NCBI GenBank assembly: GCA_022509185.1
Contig: JAFLTS010000011.1
Coordinates: 16,838 to 80,837 of the forward strand
Source of the DNA: Muribaculaceae bacterium
GTDB taxonomy: Bacteria > Bacteroidota > Bacteroidia > Bacteroidales > Muribaculaceae
Direction: 5' to 3'
DNA: 64,000 nt
The notes beneath the pieces were generated by a model, which saw only the letters and a list, made by a program, of their open reading frames with translations, searched no databases and was not told where the DNA came from. The translations under genes were made by a program, and so were the position numbers. Below, one piece after another: positions 8,801 to 17,112 of this stretch (the first letter of the stretch is position 1; every line of letters begins with the position of its first letter).

Positions 8801-9856
8801 TTATAAATCATATGATATTACATTAAAGTAATTTTTAGTCCTATTCGCGATTCTAACAAGAAATAACATAACCGGTACTTCTACAAGTACTCCTACTACA
8901 GTTGCCAAAGCTGCTCCCGATTCAAGACCGAAAAGTGAAATTGCCACAGCGACGGCCAATTCAAAGAAATTACTTGCTCCAATCATCCCTGCCGGGGCAG
9001 CAATTTCATGTGGGAGTTTCCAAGATTTTGCCCATCCGTATGCTAAGGAGAATATTAATACTGTCTGCAAAATCAAAGGAAGTGAAATCAGTATTATATG
9101 TAAAGGATTTTCAACAATAGTTTTACCTTGGAAAGAAAATAGTATGATTAACGTCAGGAGAAGTCCGATTGTCGTCCAAGAATTGAATTTATTGATAAAC
9201 TCATTATTAAAATAATCTATACCATGATTCTTTATAACTGTTATCCGGGTTATGATGGCTGCACATAAAGGAATTACAACAAATAGAACTACAGAAAGAA
9301 TTAGTGTAATCCAAGGAATTTGAATTCCTCCTATTCCAAGAAGAAAGCCAACTATTGGAACATAGGCTACCAAAATGATGAGATCATTAACTGCGACTTG
9401 AATAAATGTGTAAGCAGGATTACCTTTTGTTAGATGGCTCCACACGAATACCATAGCTGTACAAGGGGCAGCTCCTAACAATACAGCACCTGCCAGATAT
9501 TCTTCCGCAAGGTTAAAAGGAATTAAATATTTGAAAACCACGAAGAAAAAGAACCAGGATATTCCGAACATAGCAAAAGGTTTAATTATCCAGTTCGTCA
9601 GGCAAGTGACAACTATTCCTTTTGGCTGTTTAGCAACATTCTTAACGCTTTTGAAATCCACCTTCAACATCATTGGATAAATCATCATCCATATTAATAT
9701 GGCAATTGGTATTGATACGTTTGAATATTCCCATTGCCCTAAAGTTTCCGGTATAACGGGAATCCATTGTCCGATAATAATTCCCAGTATAATACAAAGA
9801 GTCACCCAAACAGAAAGATACTTTTCAAAAAAACCTATACCTTTACCACCACTCAT
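8801..9856 (-). CDS. acr3: ACR3-family arsenite efflux permease
   Basis: A 351-residue inner-membrane protein with about ten membrane segments. It exports arsenite (and possibly antimonite). The family's key cysteine is Cys132 in GAAPCTAMVFVWS, and the key glutamate is Glu299 in GASNFFELAVA; both are needed for transport in characterised ACR3 proteins. It belongs to ACR3, not to the unrelated ArsB family. The start codon overlaps the CDF gene by 4 nt. With arsA and arsD upstream, the permease may be driven by the ArsA ATPase as well as by the membrane potential, although ArsA coupling is best known for ArsB. Confidence 0.94.
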   Translation of the reverse strand: MSGGKGIGFFEKYLSVWVTLCIILGIIIGQWIPVIPETLGQWEYSNVSIPIAILIWMMIYPMMLKVDFKSVKNVAKQPKGIVVTCLTNWIIKPFAMFGISWFFFFVVFKYLIPFNLAEEYLAGAVLLGAAPCTAMVFVWSHLTKGNPAYTFIQVAVNDLIILVAYVPIVGFLLGIGGIQIPWITLILSVVLFVVIPLCAAIITRITVIKNHGIDYFNNEFINKFNSWTTIGLLLTLIILFSFQGKTIVENPLHIILISLPLILQTVLIFSLAYGWAKSWKLPHEIAAPAGMIGASNFFELAVAVAISLFGLESGAALATVVGVLVEVPVMLFLVRIANRTKNYFNVISYDL

Positions 9857-10752
9857 GATTGTAACTTATTTTTAGAAGGTTCCATATGAATCCCTATATG
9901 CGTTTTAGATCCAAATCGTTTTTTAAGTTTCTTCTCTGCTAAAGTAGCTATCCTGTGAGCTTCATTCAAAGATATTTGACCATCCATTAGAGTATGAGCT
10001 TCTATAGCAAGTCTATTTCCTATCTTACGGGTTTTGAGCATATGTACTCCATTGATACCTTCCACAGATTTAAGTAATTGTTTTATTTCTTTCTCAGTCT
10101 CTATTGGAAGTGCCTTTTCCAGAAGTTCATCCAAACTTGGTTTTACAATATCATAACCGGACTTACATATATAGAAGCTTACTAAAATAGCAGCCAATGG
10201 ATCAAGAATCAAACCATTTTCTCCCAAGAACATGGAGCCTGCCACACCTATAAGTGTCGCAATTGAGGAAAAGGCATCGGAACGATGGTGCCATGCATTA
10301 GCTTTAAGTATGGGGGAATCTATTTTCTTACTATGGTGTAATGTATATCGGTAAACTCCCTCTTTTAATATAATAGAAAGAATGGCTGCAATTAATGCAA
10401 TTACTCCTGGCCGCTCTCCTTTTTCTCCCTGAAAGAAAGATATACAATCCTTGACTCCGGCGATCATAATTCCCAAACCAACAATTATAAGAATACAACC
10501 TACAATTAATGTAGCCAGAGTTTCAAATTTTCCGTGCCCATATTGATGATCACGATCTATCGGTTTAGAGGCAGCTTTTACAAATATGAAAATAATTGCA
10601 TCCGTAACCAAGTCGGATAACGAGTGAACAGCATCGGCTACCATTGCAGAACTTCGTCCCACAATACCGGCAACAAATTTAAAAATAGTAAGTGTAACGT
10701 TTACAATAGTGCCGATTGCTGTGACTTTGTAAATTTCCTTTTCCCGGTTCAC
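9853..10752 (-). CDS. Cation diffusion facilitator (FieF/ZitB-like divalent-metal exporter)
   Basis: A 299-residue inner-membrane proton-coupled metal exporter with six membrane helices and a C-terminal cytosolic dimerisation domain (about 205-293). The transport site is visible as His43, Asp47 and Asp51 in HSLSDLVTD and His155-His156-Asp159 in HHRSD; the Asp-Asp/His-Asp set resembles FieF of Escherichia coli, which moves Zn, Fe and Cd. It starts 11 nt after arsA ends and overlaps acr3 by 4 nt, so it is firmly embedded in the arsenic operon. A metal other than arsenic is the likely substrate, giving multi-metal resistance; the exact ion cannot be inferred. Confidence 0.9.
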   Translation of the reverse strand: MNREKEIYKVTAIGTIVNVTLTIFKFVAGIVGRSSAMVADAVHSLSDLVTDAIIFIFVKAASKPIDRDHQYGHGKFETLATLIVGCILIIVGLGIMIAGVKDCISFFQGEKGERPGVIALIAAILSIILKEGVYRYTLHHSKKIDSPILKANAWHHRSDAFSSIATLIGVAGSMFLGENGLILDPLAAILVSFYICKSGYDIVKPSLDELLEKALPIETEKEIKQLLKSVEGINGVHMLKTRKIGNRLAIEAHTLMDGQISLNEAHRIATLAEKKLKKRFGSKTHIGIHMEPSKNKLQS

Positions 10753-10763
10753 AATTTGTTTTA

Positions 10764-12488
10764 TTATTTCTTAATATCCGCAATTTCCCATGGAACAAGG
10801 GATAGATTATTGTCTGAAAGACTGCGGACTTTGTCGATCCAAGGTTTTTCGCCTTTGGCCCGAGCTCTTAGAAATGAATTGTTAGTATCCGTTAATGATA
10901 ATGTTTGATTAATAATCCACCATTTATTATTTATTCCTGCTCTTTTTAAATCTTTTTGCAGACGTTCGGCTTCATAAACGGGAGTTGCTTCCGGTAAAGT
11001 CACAATCACCACTTCTGTTTCTTTCTTATCTCTAAGTCTTGGCAATAGCTTCTTCACAGACTCCGGAATATCCCCATGAGTTCTTTCAACTTCCCGGTGG
11101 TAACTCTGCGTTGCATCTAACAATAAAAGAGTATGACCTGTTGGAGCCGTGTCTATCACTACAATTTCATCATCAGCTTTATCTACTATTTCAGCAAAAG
11201 CTCTGAAAACAGCTATTTCCTGAGTACAAGGAGACCGGAGATCTTCCTCAATGTATTCCATATCTTCCTCAGACATGGTAGTTCTGGCTTTTACCCTAAC
11301 TTCATTCTTATAGTTTTCCAATACTTCCTCTTCATCAATCTTACTCATAGTAATTCCTTGGTCCTTCATTGCTGAATAGTCAAGATGATTCGCAGGATCT
11401 GTAGTGGTCAGATGAACCTTGTTTCCTTTAGACCTAAGTTGTTTCGCTATTTCTGTCGCAATGGTGGTCTTCCCTACACCACCTTTACCCATTGTGAATA
11501 TTACTCTTTTCCCCGTTTGGCTTAAATCGTCAACAAGTTGCTTTAAGGTAAAGAAATCTTTAGGTATCTGGTATTCTTCGTTAGAAATTACTACGTCACT
11601 TACCAGCATTTCACGAATATTAGCTATATCAGATATATTGTAAGAACGAAGGGGAACAAAAAAAGTCGGTAATTCCTTCAAGGTTTCCGGAATATCTTTC
11701 AAAGCATTCCGTTGACGTTCATACATTTCAGAGGTTACTTTATCAAACTTATCATTCTTCTCCAGAAGTGCGTTAATTACTAAGATCTGATTATTGACTC
11801 CAAGAAGTTTAAGTTCCCGGGAAGAACGGGCTGCCTCTTTTAAAGGAGAAACCTCCGGACGACTTACAAGCACCAGTCGGGTTAGATTTGAGTCTGATAA
11901 GGTATTAACCGCCTTTTTATATACCTCTTTTCTTTTTTCAAGACCTGATAATTGTCCCAGGCATGAGGCTCCATGCGTGCTTTCGCTAATGAATGTACTC
12001 CAGGCAGAGGGCAACTGAAGCATTCTTAAGGTATGTCCGGTTGGAGCAGTATCAAAGATAATATGATCATATTCTGCCGCCTTTTCAACTGAAGTGATAA
12101 AATCTGAAAATTCATTAAAAGCAGCTATTTCTACCGTACATGACCCGGACAATTGTTCTTCCATATTTTTGATTACACTTTCGGGCAATTTTCCTCTAAA
12201 AGGCGCTATGACACTTTCACGATATTCGGCTGCAGCCTCTTCCGGATCAAGATTCACAACAGTAAGTCCTGGAACTTCCTTTATTTTTTTGCCATATCCG
12301 TTAAGTTCCTGGCCGAATACATCCTGGAGATTTGATGCAGTATCTGTACTTATCAGTAAAATATTTTTCCCTTGGTCTGCAAGACTTATTGCGGTGGCAC
12401 AAGCAATAGAAGTCTTGCCTACACCTCCTTTGCCTGTAAAGAAAATATATTTAGTCCGTTCTGCTTCATTTACACTGAATTGCTTCAT
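10764..12488 (-). CDS. arsA: ArsA arsenite-stimulated ATPase (two-domain)
   Basis: ATPase subunit of the arsenite pump, 574 residues from the ATG at 12488. Two homologous halves each carry GKGGVGKT P-loops (19-26 and 334-341) and DTAPTGHT signal sequences (146-153 and 446-453). The three metalloid-binding cysteines of E. coli ArsA have clear counterparts at 117 (SGSCTVEIA), 176 (ASCLGQL) and 421 (SPCTQEIA). A longer frame starting with TTG at 12539 would overlap arsD; the internal ATG is the better start, leaving a 41-nt gap. It receives As(III) from ArsD, encoded immediately upstream, and would power the ACR3 permease two genes downstream. Confidence 0.95.
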   Translation of the reverse strand: MKQFSVNEAERTKYIFFTGKGGVGKTSIACATAISLADQGKNILLISTDTASNLQDVFGQELNGYGKKIKEVPGLTVVNLDPEEAAAEYRESVIAPFRGKLPESVIKNMEEQLSGSCTVEIAAFNEFSDFITSVEKAAEYDHIIFDTAPTGHTLRMLQLPSAWSTFISESTHGASCLGQLSGLEKRKEVYKKAVNTLSDSNLTRLVLVSRPEVSPLKEAARSSRELKLLGVNNQILVINALLEKNDKFDKVTSEMYERQRNALKDIPETLKELPTFFVPLRSYNISDIANIREMLVSDVVISNEEYQIPKDFFTLKQLVDDLSQTGKRVIFTMGKGGVGKTTIATEIAKQLRSKGNKVHLTTTDPANHLDYSAMKDQGITMSKIDEEEVLENYKNEVRVKARTTMSEEDMEYIEEDLRSPCTQEIAVFRAFAEIVDKADDEIVVIDTAPTGHTLLLLDATQSYHREVERTHGDIPESVKKLLPRLRDKKETEVVIVTLPEATPVYEAERLQKDLKRAGINNKWWIINQTLSLTDTNNSFLRARAKGEKPWIDKVRSLSDNNLSLVPWEIADIKK

Positions 12489-12529
12489 TCTATCAATACT
12501 ATAATTATACCTAAAATAACCTACTCTTT

Positions 12530-12916
12530 TCAACAGCAATAATCAGAACTATCGCAACAATCTTTCTTTTCATCATGTTTAACCTTTTCTTCATGAATGG
12601 GCATAAAATCAAGATTTATGCCACTCCAATCAGCAATCTGTTTTGTAGTAGGATATTCTCCTGTAACCGCTACTTCTCCATCTACCAACGTTATAGGTAG
12701 TACTTCCACTCCTTTAGATTGCAACAGATCATTTACTTTTGTATTGGTGACGTAGATCATTGGTTCATCTTTAAGATTATGACGTATAATGTTAATCCCT
12801 TTCTTTTTGAGCGTGTCAACAATCACTGCAATTCTCATCAGATTAGGATCAATATTGGTTCCACATAAACCGGTCGGGCAACACATTGCCGGGTCAAAAA
12901 TTTCTATAGTCTTCAT
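12530..12916 (-). CDS. arsD: ArsD arsenic metallochaperone
   Basis: A 128-residue cytosolic chaperone that hands As(III) to ArsA. The N-terminal Cys12-Cys13 and Cys18 in AMCCPTGLCG are the essential three-sulfur site of ArsD. Extra vicinal cysteine pairs (residues 119-120 and the last two residues) match the dispensable C-terminal pairs seen in the E. coli plasmid protein. It directly precedes arsA. The 165-nt region upstream holds a repeat element, so an internal promoter is conceivable. Confidence 0.94.
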   Translation of the reverse strand: MKTIEIFDPAMCCPTGLCGTNIDPNLMRIAVIVDTLKKKGINIIRHNLKDEPMIYVTNTKVNDLLQSKGVEVLPITLVDGEVAVTGEYPTTKQIADWSGINLDFMPIHEEKVKHDEKKDCCDSSDYCC

Positions 12917-12978
12917 ATTTTTTCATTTTATTTATGATTAACCATATAATACCCAAGACTCTCATGGGCATGGTGTGA

Positions 12979-13070
12979 TATGTCTTCTCACAAAAAAACT
13001 TCGGCTTTGTCAGACTTCACTCGCAACATATCTACATTTTGACGGTATAATCATTGTTAAACTATTTTTG
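12979..13070 (-). repeat. Dispersed intergenic element, copy A
   Basis: This stretch between arsD and the small dithiol gene is similar to 22966-23056. Both begin with TATGTCTTCT on the plus strand, and a 75-nt ungapped core (12996-13070 against 22982-23056) matches at 54 positions, about 72 percent, including TTTTGACGG. Both copies lie upstream of minus-strand genes. I do not recognise the element; it has no transposase and no clear reading frame common to both copies. Confidence 0.65.
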
Positions 13071-13081
13071 ATCCATCATTT

Positions 13082-13318
13082 TTATTTAATGCTTGTTAAG
13101 ATGGTTTTTATCTTATCATAAGATTGGGGCCCTTTTGCAACAACTTTTTCATCTATGACTATAGCGGGAAGAGATAATACATTGTAACTAATAATTTTTA
13201 TAAGGTCTTCTTCCTTAATAACAGTTGCTTCTAATTCCAAATCCTTTACGACTTCCTGAACTATATTATAAAGCGCCTTGCAGGAAGAGCATCCACTTCC
13301 TAAAACTTTTATTTCCAT
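13082..13318 (-). CDS. Small thioredoxin-like dithiol protein (redox-active disulfide protein 2; candidate ArsE)
   Basis: A 78-residue thioredoxin_3-type domain with the redox pair Cys10-Cys13 (GSGCSSCK) and a conserved LPAIVIDEKVVAKG segment at about 54-67. It is cytosolic. Proteins of this small family sit beside CcdA/ArsG-like membrane proteins. Here it starts 11 nt after arsG, and with ArsF and ArsG forms a trio like arsEFG, which is linked in Shewanella to reduction and export of aromatic arsenicals. Assignment as ArsE is by context and not certain. Confidence 0.8.
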   Translation of the reverse strand: MEIKVLGSGCSSCKALYNIVQEVVKDLELEATVIKEEDLIKIISYNVLSLPAIVIDEKVVAKGPQSYDKIKTILTSIK

Positions 13319-13329
13319 TTTTCTTCTGT

Positions 13330-14037
13330 TTATAAATACATCAAATACCCATAATAGAGCCCTATAATAAGAAAAAGAATTCCGACAAAAAGATTAAGCC
13401 ATTTTTGTATTATCTGAATCTTACCATAGAATTTGCTTAGATTCTGTACGCTAAATGCCAATAACCATGCTACAGCTAAAACCGGCAAAGCAGTTGCAAA
13501 TGCGTAAATCACCGGCAAGAACCATCCTGAAGTGGAAGATATCGATAAAGGTATCAACATTCCGAAATAAAACATACCGCTTGAGGGACAAAATACCAAA
13601 GCAAACAAAGCACCAAGCAGAAAAGCACCCCAGCCTCCTTTCTTTGCATATGTTTCTCCCGGCTGTTTTAATCCGAAATTTGGAAGATTAAGTTTATGTC
13701 CCCATAACATAAACAGACCAATTAAAATCAAAATTGGACTAATAAGTAATTCACCAAATTTGGAAACATATTTTTGGACTCCAAAAATACTTGCTCCTTC
13801 CTCCAAAATGGAAATAAGTATTATTCCTAAAGCCGTATAAGCCAAAATACGGCCAAAGGTATATAATACACCCTTTACAAAAATTGTCTTCCTGTTTTCA
13901 ATATCTCTGCTTATGTATCCTATAGAGGCTATATTGGTGGCAAGAGGACACGGTGATATCGCTGTTAATAACCCTAATAAGAAAGCTATTAAAACAGGAG
14001 CTGTAGCATTATCCAGCAAACCATTTAACCATTCCAT
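13330..14037 (-). CDS. arsG: ArsG-type organoarsenical efflux permease (CcdA/DsbD-like)
   Basis: A 235-residue protein with six membrane helices of the cytochrome c biogenesis CcdA/DsbD transmembrane family. It carries two cysteine motifs, SPCPLATN near 28-35 and FCPSSGMFYFG near 149-159, at equivalent places in the inverted repeats, the hallmark of this fold. In arsenic operons this subfamily is named ArsG and is proposed to export trivalent aromatic arsenicals; an alternative is transfer of reducing power across the membrane to the lipoprotein ArsF. The start codon overlaps the stop of arsF (TAATG), so the two are coupled. Confidence 0.85.
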   Translation of the reverse strand: MEWLNGLLDNATAPVLIAFLLGLLTAISPCPLATNIASIGYISRDIENRKTIFVKGVLYTFGRILAYTALGIILISILEEGASIFGVQKYVSKFGELLISPILILIGLFMLWGHKLNLPNFGLKQPGETYAKKGGWGAFLLGALFALVFCPSSGMFYFGMLIPLSISSTSGWFLPVIYAFATALPVLAVAWLLAFSVQNLSKFYGKIQIIQKWLNLFVGILFLIIGLYYGYLMYL

Positions 14038-14486
14038 TAGTCAAGAAAACTCTTTATCTGATCTATTATTCCTTGTTTATAGATTTGTCTGTTATTTTTG
14101 GCATTACGAAATCCAAAAGATGTCATATCAATTTTTTCCGTTCTTTCCTGATTATTATTCACTATATATAGTGCCGATGACGAAACCTCAAACAAGTCTG
14201 CAAATTTTTCTCCTTCTTTAGTGGTTATATCAATTGATTTAAAAATTATACTTCCATCTTTAATTTTATCAGAAAACGCACTGTCAACAGCTTCTTTTGC
14301 AAATTTTTCCATTGCAACACATTTACTGCATCTTTGTTTACCATAGAAGTATATTACTTCGATTCCTGCATTTGAAGATTCCAAAATATTTTCAGAATTT
14401 TCTTCATTAGATTGCCTTTTGCAGGATACAATAAATAACAAACCTATTAATGATAAAATAAATATTTTTAAATTTCTTGCCCTCAT
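14037..14486 (-). CDS. arsF: ArsF-family lipoprotein with thioredoxin-like fold
   Basis: A 149-residue lipoprotein: a hydrophobic leader ends in the lipobox IVSCKR (Cys22), so it should be anchored outside the cytoplasm. The body resembles a thioredoxin with the dithiol CSKC in YGKQRCSKCVAMEKF. The family is annotated as the nitrophenyl-arsenical nitroreductase subunit ArsF, named from arsEFG. No flavin-binding motif is visible, so a direct reductase role is unclear; an electron-relay role with ArsG is the simpler reading. It is the second gene of the operon, 49 nt after arsR. Confidence 0.8.
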   Translation of the reverse strand: MRARNLKIFILSLIGLLFIVSCKRQSNEENSENILESSNAGIEVIYFYGKQRCSKCVAMEKFAKEAVDSAFSDKIKDGSIIFKSIDITTKEGEKFADLFEVSSSALYIVNNNQERTEKIDMTSFGFRNAKNNRQIYKQGIIDQIKSFLD

Positions 14487-14534
14487 TCCTCTTATATAGT
14501 TTTTTCTTATGGAAGTAGTCCTAGAAGATTACTG

Positions 14535-14858
14535 TTAACAACAACTGCTATTCTTTTCAATAGGATTCTCTTTGAAAAAAGAATTGAACATTGAATGAGC
14601 TTTCTCCCAATTCTCATTATTGATACAATATCTTACCTTGGGAGGTTCAATAGTACCTTGGATTAAACCGGCTTCTTTTAATTCTGAAAGATGGTTGGAT
14701 ACAGTCGGTTTTGAAACATTCAAAACTTCATGTATTTCCCCGAAGAAACATTCTTTCTGTTTTGCAAGAAAACTAAGTATCGCCACTCTTGTAGGATGCC
14801 CTAAAGCTTTCGCTATTCGTGCAAGTCTTTCCTGATCTTTTGTTATTTCTATTTTCAT
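14535..14858 (-). CDS. arsR: ArsR-family metalloid-responsive repressor
   Basis: A 107-residue winged-helix repressor (DNA-recognition helix KPTVSNHLSELKEAGLI at about 49-65). The classical ELCVCDL metal site is absent; cysteines are Cys37 (KECFFGEIH) and, near the C terminus, CINNENW and a terminal CC pair, so As(III) is probably bound by a different cysteine set, as in some divergent ArsR proteins. It is the first gene of the operon, and an inverted repeat over the promoter just upstream suggests autorepression released by arsenic. Confidence 0.92.
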   Translation of the reverse strand: MKIEITKDQERLARIAKALGHPTRVAILSFLAKQKECFFGEIHEVLNVSKPTVSNHLSELKEAGLIQGTIEPPKVRYCINNENWEKAHSMFNSFFKENPIEKNSSCC

Positions 14859-14861
14859 ATC

Positions 14862-14890
14862 TTATTAGTTGTTAGCGAAATTACTAATAA
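14862..14890 (-). promoter_or_regulatory. Probable ArsR operator
   Basis: A perfect 8-bp inverted repeat, TTATTAGT and ACTAATAA, with a 13-nt spacer sits directly before the arsR start codon and covers the predicted -7 element and transcription start. Position and symmetry are those of an autorepressor site. Confidence 0.6.
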
Positions 14891-14907
14891 TATCTATACA
14901 AATCAAA
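14876..14907 (-). promoter_or_regulatory. Predicted promoter of the ars operon
   Basis: On the minus strand TTTG (complement of 14904-14907) is followed after exactly 20 nt by TAATTTCG (complement of 14876-14883), one mismatch from the Bacteroides -7 consensus TAnnTTTG. Transcription would begin about 10 nt before the arsR ATG. Confidence 0.6.
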
Positions 14908-14991
14908 TTTTTGAATTTATTATAAATCTAAAAAATTTTATTAACAATATTAAATCACTGATTTCTTGATAGTTAACATTTTTACCCTTGA

Positions 14992-15555
14992 TTATTCTAT
15001 CCATTTAATAAATCTGGCAGGAACTCCTCCTACAATAGAATTGGCTTCAACATCTTTATTTACTACTGCGCCGGCCGCAACAACTGCATTATCACCAATC
15101 TTAACTCCGGAAAGAAGGGTAGAATTAGATCCTATCCATACGTTATCTCCAATTTCAATTTTCTTAGGTATACAAATTTGTCTTTTATAAGGGTTAAGGT
15201 CATGATTTAGAGTGGCAAAGACAACATTATGACCTATAAGACAACCGTCTCCAATCCATATACCACCCTGATCCTGAAATTGGCAACACGCATTAATAAA
15301 TACATTATCTCCGACATGGATATTTCTTCCAAAATCTGTATAAAAAGGTGGGAAAACCCTAAGATTTTCAGGTACTTTATAACCAAAGAGATTAGATAAT
15401 AATTCTCTAATTTCATCCATCGTATGGTAGCTACCATTTAATTTAAAGGTAATTTTTCGGGCCTCATCACTTTGGCGGTTCAATACATCAAAAATTTCAG
15501 GTGTATCTAATGGCTTCCCTGTTTCTGCATATTTCTTAAATTCTTCTATAGTCAT
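14992..15555 (-). CDS. Sugar O-acetyltransferase (maltose/galactoside acetyltransferase family)
   Basis: A 187-residue left-handed beta-helix acetyl-CoA transferase. The N-terminal cap (about 1-60) is of the maltose O-acetyltransferase type, and hexapeptide repeats run from about 70 to 180 (IGDGCLIGHNVVFATLNHDL, IGDNVWIGSNSTL). His117 in LNHDL is at the place of the catalytic histidine of this family. The C-terminal VGGVPARFIKWIE is a strong family signature. It stands alone, 133 nt from arsR on the same strand, and is not obviously part of the ars operon. Confidence 0.9.
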   Translation of the reverse strand: MTIEEFKKYAETGKPLDTPEIFDVLNRQSDEARKITFKLNGSYHTMDEIRELLSNLFGYKVPENLRVFPPFYTDFGRNIHVGDNVFINACCQFQDQGGIWIGDGCLIGHNVVFATLNHDLNPYKRQICIPKKIEIGDNVWIGSNSTLLSGVKIGDNAVVAAGAVVNKDVEANSIVGGVPARFIKWIE

Positions 15556-15893
15556 ATTTTATGGATTTTAATTTATTTCTAAAATTATGAATAATTCAGA
15601 CAATGGTCTTCAAATCACAAAAAAATTTTTCCTTTTTTATGGATAAAACACAAATGCTTACTATAAATTATTGTGAATTTATCTTCTTTGGTAATTAAAG
15701 AATTTCTATCTTGAAATCCAATTTGAAGTCTCGTCCTGTTTAATGGTAAAACTGATATCAATATGGTAATAGTTTCTTTTCATAATTCCTTTATTCCTTT
15801 CCCAATTTATTGTTCAAAATAGGTAATTTACTTTCTCCATTATTGAAATAATGAAATAGGAATTAACGTTAAACAATAAAATTAAAAACCAAA
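15556..15893. other. Intergenic region without recognisable gene
   Basis: About 340 bp of AT-rich DNA between two divergent genes. It must hold the promoters of the acetyltransferase and the DUF3089 lipoprotein, but no full-consensus promoter, hairpin or small reading frame stands out. Confidence 0.5.
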
Positions 15894-16952
15894 ATGAAAA
15901 AATTTTTATATTTAGGAATCTTCCTTTTATCTTTTTCCACCTTCGCATGCTCAAATGATAAGGAACCGACTGACGGGGATAAAGATTTATCATCAATAAT
16001 TCCGGAAGATTTGAAAGACGTTCCAGGAATTGAAAAATTTGAAACATCGATAGACTATTCAAATAATAATTTTTGGATTGCCCGACCGGAAAATCCTGAC
16101 AAAGATATAGATGTGATTTATTACTATCCAACTGCTTATTTTAGTGACGATATCACTAAATGTGTCATAAGCGATATTGATGATGATGGAATGATCACGA
16201 AAGGGACAAATTTTGTCAATACCAATTGTTTGGTTTTCAGTGAAACTTGTAATGTATTTGCTCCTCTTTACAGACAGTCAGATGTTTCTTATGCAGCCGG
16301 TCTTGATGATAATACATTCAATTCTTTTATGAATTTTACCTCATCACAAGATCCTACGGAAGCAATTGATTTCTATTTCGAGAATTTAAATAATGGGCGC
16401 CCTTTTATTCTCGCGGGACATTCTCAAGGATCTGCCACACTGATGAAACTTTTGGAAAATTATTTCTCAAAACACCCGGAATATCTTGATAGAATGGTTG
16501 CAGCCTATTCCATAGGATTTAGTGTTACAAAGGAATTCCTTGATTCCCATAAATATCTGAAATTTGCAGAAAATGCTAATGACACCGGTGTTATTGTCAG
16601 CTGGAATACTGAAGGACCTGGAAATAAGAATGCTAATAATTTTGTAGTGGAAAAAGGTGCGGTAAGCATCAATCCTTTAAATTGGAAACGTGATGAAACA
16701 TACGCTCCAATTTCCGAGAATTTAGGATCTTATATAAATGGACAGACTGTAGTAGGAATAGCTGATGCGCAATTAGACCTTGAAAGAGGTGTTGTGGTCG
16801 TTACATCTGAAGAAGCTAAAAAATATGTTATGGCAGAACAGTTCCAAAGTATATTTGGTCCTGAAAGTTACCATGGCCAGGATTATGGTTTTTTTCAAGA
16901 AAACTTAAAGAAAAATGTTGGAGACAGAATTAATGCCTATAAAAATAAATAA
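15894..16952 (+). CDS. DUF3089 lipoprotein (alpha/beta-hydrolase-like)
   Basis: A 352-residue lipoprotein with leader and lipobox TFACSN (Cys19). The mature part matches DUF3089: VIYYYPTAYF near the start and a nucleophile elbow GHSQGS near residue 178, so Ser is a likely catalytic nucleophile of an alpha/beta hydrolase. An Asp/His pair near the end (HGQDYGFF) may complete the site. It is probably exposed in the periplasm or on the cell surface. A strong terminator follows 15 nt after the stop and no partner gene is adjacent. Substrate unknown. Confidence 0.85.
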   Translation: MKKFLYLGIFLLSFSTFACSNDKEPTDGDKDLSSIIPEDLKDVPGIEKFETSIDYSNNNFWIARPENPDKDIDVIYYYPTAYFSDDITKCVISDIDDDGMITKGTNFVNTNCLVFSETCNVFAPLYRQSDVSYAAGLDDNTFNSFMNFTSSQDPTEAIDFYFENLNNGRPFILAGHSQGSATLMKLLENYFSKHPEYLDRMVAAYSIGFSVTKEFLDSHKYLKFAENANDTGVIVSWNTEGPGNKNANNFVVEKGAVSINPLNWKRDETYAPISENLGSYINGQTVVGIADAQLDLERGVVVVTSEEAKKYVMAEQFQSIFGPESYHGQDYGFFQENLKKNVGDRINAYKNK

Positions 16953-16966
16953 ATAAAACAATACTC

Positions 16967-17000
16967 AAAAAAGCATCGGTTAAAAATACCGATGCTTTTT
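16967..17000 (+). terminator. Terminator of the DUF3089 gene
   Basis: A 12-14-bp stem with AAGCATCGGT / ACCGATGCTT at its core and a 7-nt loop, ending in a run of T. It directly follows the DUF3089 stop. Confidence 0.9.
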
Positions 17001-17112
17001 ATATCTATATATTAGCCTTGGACTTCGTTTTTCTATTTACGAATAAAATAGTGAAAAGACAATGTTAATTCTTGTTTTGTCTTAGTGAAATTACTTGCTA
17101 CCTACTTTAACA

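Noticed and set aside
12094..12504. 136-codon open frame on the plus strand opposite arsA
   Set aside because: It is fully antisense to a well-supported gene with conserved motifs, and its peptide has no recognisable pattern.
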